Source: Microvirga massiliensis | GTDB taxonomy: Bacteria > Pseudomonadota > Alphaproteobacteria > Rhizobiales > Beijerinckiaceae | Direction: 5' to 3' | DNA length: 64,000 nt | Assembly (NCBI RefSeq): GCF_001006805.1 | Contig: NZ_LN811357.1 | Span: forward strand, 35,779-99,778 | In this document: positions 60,971 to 64,000 of the stretch, piece after piece | Position numbering within the stretch: position 1 is the stretch's first letter | How the letters are laid out: every line of letters starts with the position of its first letter | Program-made: the position numbers and the translations under genes | Notes under the pieces: model-generated | The model's input: only the letters and a program-made list of their open reading frames with translations | What the model was told of the DNA's origin: nothing | The model's database searches: none

Positions 60971-61002
60971 AGGCCCGGCCAAGCGCCGGGCCTTTCTTTT
61001 TT
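60971..61002 (+). terminator. Intrinsic terminator of the porin gene
   Basis: AGGCCCGGC-CAAGC-GCCGGGCCT followed by TTTCTTTTTT, 20 bp after the stop. Confidence 0.9.
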
Positions 61003-61140
61003 GGCGTAGAGCTGTGCGGCAGGCTCAAGGAAACGGACCGCTCACCCCGCCGGTGATGCCTTCGCTGCAGATCTCGGTCCCTCGGATTTATGCAGATACG
61101 GGCTTCCGCTTTTTTGCCCGCACTCTGATATCGCGCTGCC

Positions 61141-62366
61141 CTATCCCGGCGCCGCACCCTGCGTATTCACATAGACCGCATAAAGCGACTGACTCGCCGC
61201 CATGAACAGGCGATTGCGCTTTGGCCCGCCGAAGCAGATGTTCCCGCAGATCTCCGGGAGCCGGATCCGTCCGATGAGCTTGCCGTCGGGATTCCACACG
61301 GTCACCCCACTGTAGCCGACGGCGCGTCCTGCATTGCTCGAGATCCAGAGGTTTCCGTCGACATCACAGCGAACACCGTCAGGGCCGCATTTCACGCCGT
61401 CGATCATGCAATCCGTGAAGACTTTCTGGTTCGACAGCTTGTTGTCCGAACCAACGTCGAAGACGTGCACGTCGCCCTTGCCGCCGGGGCCTTGGTCGCC
61501 GGGCCCCTTGCCGGTGCTCACGACATAGAGCTTCTTGTAGTCCGGCGAGAAGCACAGGCCATTCGGGTCCGGCACCTGTTCCTCGGTGACCACGAGATCG
61601 ATCCTTCCGCTCGGATCGATGCGGTAGCAGTTGGTCGGAAGCTCGCGCCGCCAACCTCCGATTCCCACGGCTTGACCCAGCTTCGGGTTGAGCCGTCCAG
61701 CCGAATTGCTCGGCCCTCCGGCTGCGTCCGGAGCGCCCTCGTAGAGCTGGCCGCCATAGGGCGGATCGGTGAACCAGTAGCTTCCGTCCGGATGGGGAAC
61801 GACGTCGTTCGGCGAGTTGAGGCGCTTGCCCTGATAGGAATCCGCGAGCACCGTAATGGAGCCATCGAGTTCGTAGCGCACCACGCGGCGCATCAGATGC
61901 TCGCAGGAGAGCTGCCGCCCCTGGAAGTCGAAGGAGTTCCCGTTGCTGTTGTTCGACGGAGTGCGGAAGACGCTGACGCGTCCGTCGTCCTCAAGCCACC
62001 GCAATTGCCTGTTGTTCGGGATGTCGCTCCAGACGAGATAACGTCCCTGCGCATTCCACGCCGGCCCCTCGGACCAGAGCGCTCCGGTCCACAAGCGCTG
62101 GATGGCGCTGTTCGGCTGAGCATAGTTGTTGAAGACCGGATCGACGGTGAGCACGTCGGGATCCGTGAAATAGGTCGTCGGTGCGCCACTCGGGCTGAAA
62201 TCTCGCGGCGGAGCCGTGACTGTGCTCGGCGGCGCAACAGGGCTCGAGGGGGCCTGTGCCAGCGCCGCACCCGACCCGAGCGCGACGGCACCCCCCCCAA
62301 CACCCGCAGCACAGTCCGCCGCGACGTGCCCTCACGGGCAGATTCGATGGACACAGGACTCGACAT
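61141..62366 (-). pseudogene. SMP-30/gluconolactonase-family protein split by a frameshift
   Basis: The body (from GTG 62154, 337 residues) has the SMP-30 pattern: LWSEGPAWNAQGRYLVWSDI, LNSPNDVVPHPDGSYWFTDPPYG, DPNGLCFSPDYKKLYV, GPDGVRCDVDGNLWISS. Its signal peptide is encoded in another frame from ATG 62366 (TSRRTVLRVLGG, a Tat motif). The frames join if the C8/G8 tract at 62291-62298 had one more base (reads GGGAVALGSGAALAQAP). Either the gene is broken, phase-variable, or the tract was misread. If intact it would be a Tat-exported periplasmic lactonase. Confidence 0.8.
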
Positions 62367-62524
62367 GGAACGCCTCCCTCAGCATGAATTTTGAGACGCA
62401 GCTGAAAAAGACACAGTCACTGGAGATCGACCGAAAGCGGCGAGCGGGAGAAACAGCTCCTCTCGCTTCGGGATCATCGATAGGATGATCAAAGGATCAC
62501 ATCGGAGTCGAGAAGTGTCAACTG

Positions 62525-62755
62525 AAATGGCAAGCCGCAGGAGAAGTGCTTCATCCCCTGAGGCGGTGGCCTGGATTGCTTCACTTCGTTCGCAATGACG
62601 GTGAGGGTGTGAAGATGGGAGGAGCACCGCCGGAAACGGAAGCAGGCTCCTGAACCACTCCCGTCTTTGCGAGCCGAAGGCGAAGCAATCTACCCGTCGA
62701 CGGATGCGCTCCTGAATCGCTTCATTCCACTCGCGATGGCGAAGAGGACGCGAGG
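62525..62755. repeat. Dispersed repeat family A, site 9
   Basis: GTGGCCTGGATTGCTTCACTTCGTTCGCAATGACG-type half, GCCGGAAACGGAAGCAGGCT, CCGTCTTTGCGAGCCGAAGG then GAAGCAATCTACCCGTCGAC and a GAATCGCTTCATTCC half. Fills most of the gap 62367-62768. Confidence 0.75.
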
Positions 62756-62768
62756 AGCAATGAGGTCG

Positions 62769-63809
62769 TCAAACCGGAAAGGACAGAACGGCGCGTGTCC
62801 CGCTGTGATCTGAATCGAATGCGATCTGCGAGCTGAGATTCGAGGCCATGGCTGTCACGATGCGGGTTCCGAGACCGCTGCCCTGCACGGACCCGTTGCC
62901 CGTCCAGCCGACGCCATCGTCCTCGACAATGAGAGACGCGTGGCTTTCCGAGGCCGAGAGAATGACACGGATGTCGCCGGACTGCCCCTGCGGATAGGCG
63001 TATTTGAACGCGTTCGTGACGAGTTCCACGACGATGACGCCGACGGAGACGGCCTTGTCGGTCGCGATCCGCACCGGGTCGGCGCTTAATGTGATCCTGT
63101 GCTCGCGTCCGGCTGCCCGCATGGCCCCAGCGAGCTCCTCGACGAGGCCCTCAAGGTAAGTGTCCATTTCCACGAAGCGCACGTCGTCGGAAGTGTAGAG
63201 ACGGCGATGGATCTGGGCGATGGCGGCGATGCGCCCTTGAGTTTCCCTCAGCGCATCCCGCGCCGCCGGATCGGACGCGATCGCCCGCTGCTGCATGGTG
63301 ACCAGGGAGGCGACGAGTTGGAGGCTGTTGGCGACGCGATGATTGACCTCGCGCAGAAGCAGTTCCGCGCGCTCGCGCGCCTCGCGCATCTCCCTTTCTG
63401 CAGCCTCCTTTTCACGACGAAGCCTTGCGCCCTCGATGGCCTGGTGGGCCGCATTGCGCAGTAGGTCGAGAAATACACCGCCAACATCCTTGATGACGTA
63501 ATCGGCGGCGCCAGCCTTCAGGGCAGCTACTGCAATGCGCCCCTCGTCCGCACCGGTGACGTAGATGACCGGCGGCGGATCCGGCAGACCCTGAACTACC
63601 GCGAGAACCTCCAGGCCCTCCTTGCCGGGCATGAAGTGGTCGAGCGCGACGACATCGAACGTGGCGTCCGAGAGCTGCATCAACCCGTCATCGCCACTCG
63701 GAGCATAGGTGACTGCGAAGCCATTGCGCCCGAGCGTGCGTTCGACGAGGCGCCCTAGGCCCGGATCGTCGTCGATGTAGAGAAGGCGGATCGGCCGAGT
63801 CTCGGACAC
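62769..63809 (-). CDS. Receiver-domain/HisKA_2 hybrid histidine kinase
   Basis: 346 residues from GTG 63809 (GAGGACAGG upstream). Receiver at the N-terminus (LLYIDDDPGLG, VALDHFMPG phospho-Asp, YVTGADEG, VIKD). A linker helix leads to a HisKA_2-type kinase (LLREVNHRVANSLQLVASLVTMQQR, phospho-His) and HATPase (VELVTNAFKYAYP, VEDDGVGW, GSGLGTRIVTAMAS). It is 8 bp after the stop of the response regulator at the edge, so the two form an operon. A stress or light/redox signalling role is typical for the family, not shown. Confidence 0.9.
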   Translation of the reverse strand: MSETRPIRLLYIDDDPGLGRLVERTLGRNGFAVTYAPSGDDGLMQLSDATFDVVALDHFMPGKEGLEVLAVVQGLPDPPPVIYVTGADEGRIAVAALKAGAADYVIKDVGGVFLDLLRNAAHQAIEGARLRREKEAAEREMREARERAELLLREVNHRVANSLQLVASLVTMQQRAIASDPAARDALRETQGRIAAIAQIHRRLYTSDDVRFVEMDTYLEGLVEELAGAMRAAGREHRITLSADPVRIATDKAVSVGVIVVELVTNAFKYAYPQGQSGDIRVILSASESHASLIVEDDGVGWTGNGSVQGSGLGTRIVTAMASNLSSQIAFDSDHSGTRAVLSFPV

Positions 63810-63816
63810 CCTGTCC

Positions 63817-64000
63817 TCACGACGCGTCGGGGATATGCATGACCGAGAGGAACAGACCAAGCTGGCGGATCGCCTGCGAGAACGAGGCGTATTCGACCGG
63901 CTTGGTGATGTAGACATTGGCGCCGAGATCGTAGCAGCGCTCGATCTCGCGTTTGTCGTCGGTCGTCGTGAGCACGATCACCGGAGCCCGCTTCAGCACG
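63817..64000 (-). CDS. Response regulator, 3' end (start outside window)
   Basis: The visible C-terminal part of a receiver domain: PVIVLTTTDDKREIERCYDLGANVYITKPVEY (Thr switch and Lys). The phospho-Asp half lies beyond the right edge. It ends 8 bp before the hybrid kinase start, so they are one operon. The frame is open to the window edge. Confidence 0.85.
   Translation of the reverse strand, partial: VLKRAPVIVLTTTDDKREIERCYDLGANVYITKPVEYASFSQAIRQLGLFLSVMHIPDAS

Overview
The window reads as about 64 kb of chromosome from a high-GC alphaproteobacterium of the order Hyphomicrobiales. My best guess is a Methylobacteriaceae or Microvirga-like lineage. This is inferred from the formate dehydrogenase accessory set (DUF3305, DUF3306, DUF6352, DUF6505), HWE-type sensor kinases, an Omp25/31-like porin, an EcfG-like promoter and two families of dispersed palindromic repeats. 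I found no rRNA, tRNA or CRISPR array.

Layout. (1) 1-15.4 kb is a respiratory formate dehydrogenase locus. On the minus strand lie the Tat-exported, cysteine-type catalytic subunit (cut by the window edge), a small Tat peptide, a TorD-like chaperone, DUF3306, DUF3305, DUF6352, DUF6505 and a biotin/lipoate-ligase-like protein. A Phd/VapC-type toxin-antitoxin pair sits in the opposite direction inside this series. Next come a divergent multi-cluster Fe-S protein, a WD40-cytochrome c, a MoeA fused to a periplasmic-binding-protein-like domain, a MoeA-like protein without the usual catalytic motifs, and TusA. Together they suggest a module for building the Mo/W-bisMGD cofactor, sulfurating it and maturing or wiring the enzyme. 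(2) 15.4-25.3 kb holds a PAP2 phosphatase, an HPt protein, a FecR-VCBS-vWA protein paired with a CHASE2 adenylate cyclase, and CorA. (3) 25.8-39.0 kb is a compact minus-strand set of P22/podovirus-type virion genes: terminase, portal, an SGNH protein, scaffold, coat, adaptor, gp10-like, ejection-like, collar, lysin and holin. No integrase, repressor or replication gene is visible, and host-type repeats lie between its genes. It is either a decayed prophage that kept its virion genes or a gene-transfer-agent-like element.

(4) 39.4-46.7 kb is signalling: a response regulator behind an EcfG-like promoter, a Crp/Fnr regulator, a CheB and a giant CheB-CheR-PAS-HWE kinase. (5) 47-53.7 kb holds CspA, a hemolysin-III protein, a cupin behind a palindromic operator, a run of very small genes and an IS110-family element with a possible bridge-RNA region. 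(6) 54-64 kb holds glgC-glgA, tyrS, an AbrB/MazF-type toxin-antitoxin pair, a D-amino-acid-aminotransferase-like gene behind a strong hairpin, a porin, an SMP-30 lactonase gene split by a frameshift in a G8 tract, and a response regulator/histidine kinase pair running off the right edge.

Repeats. Family A (variants of CGTCATTGCGAG...GAAGCAATC, often several units per site) fills at least nine intergenic gaps. Family B is a 130-145 bp element with its own termini and two internal hairpins, with three full-length copies. Gene starts are mostly chosen from Shine-Dalgarno sequences and overlaps. All functional names are by recognition of motifs, without database searches.
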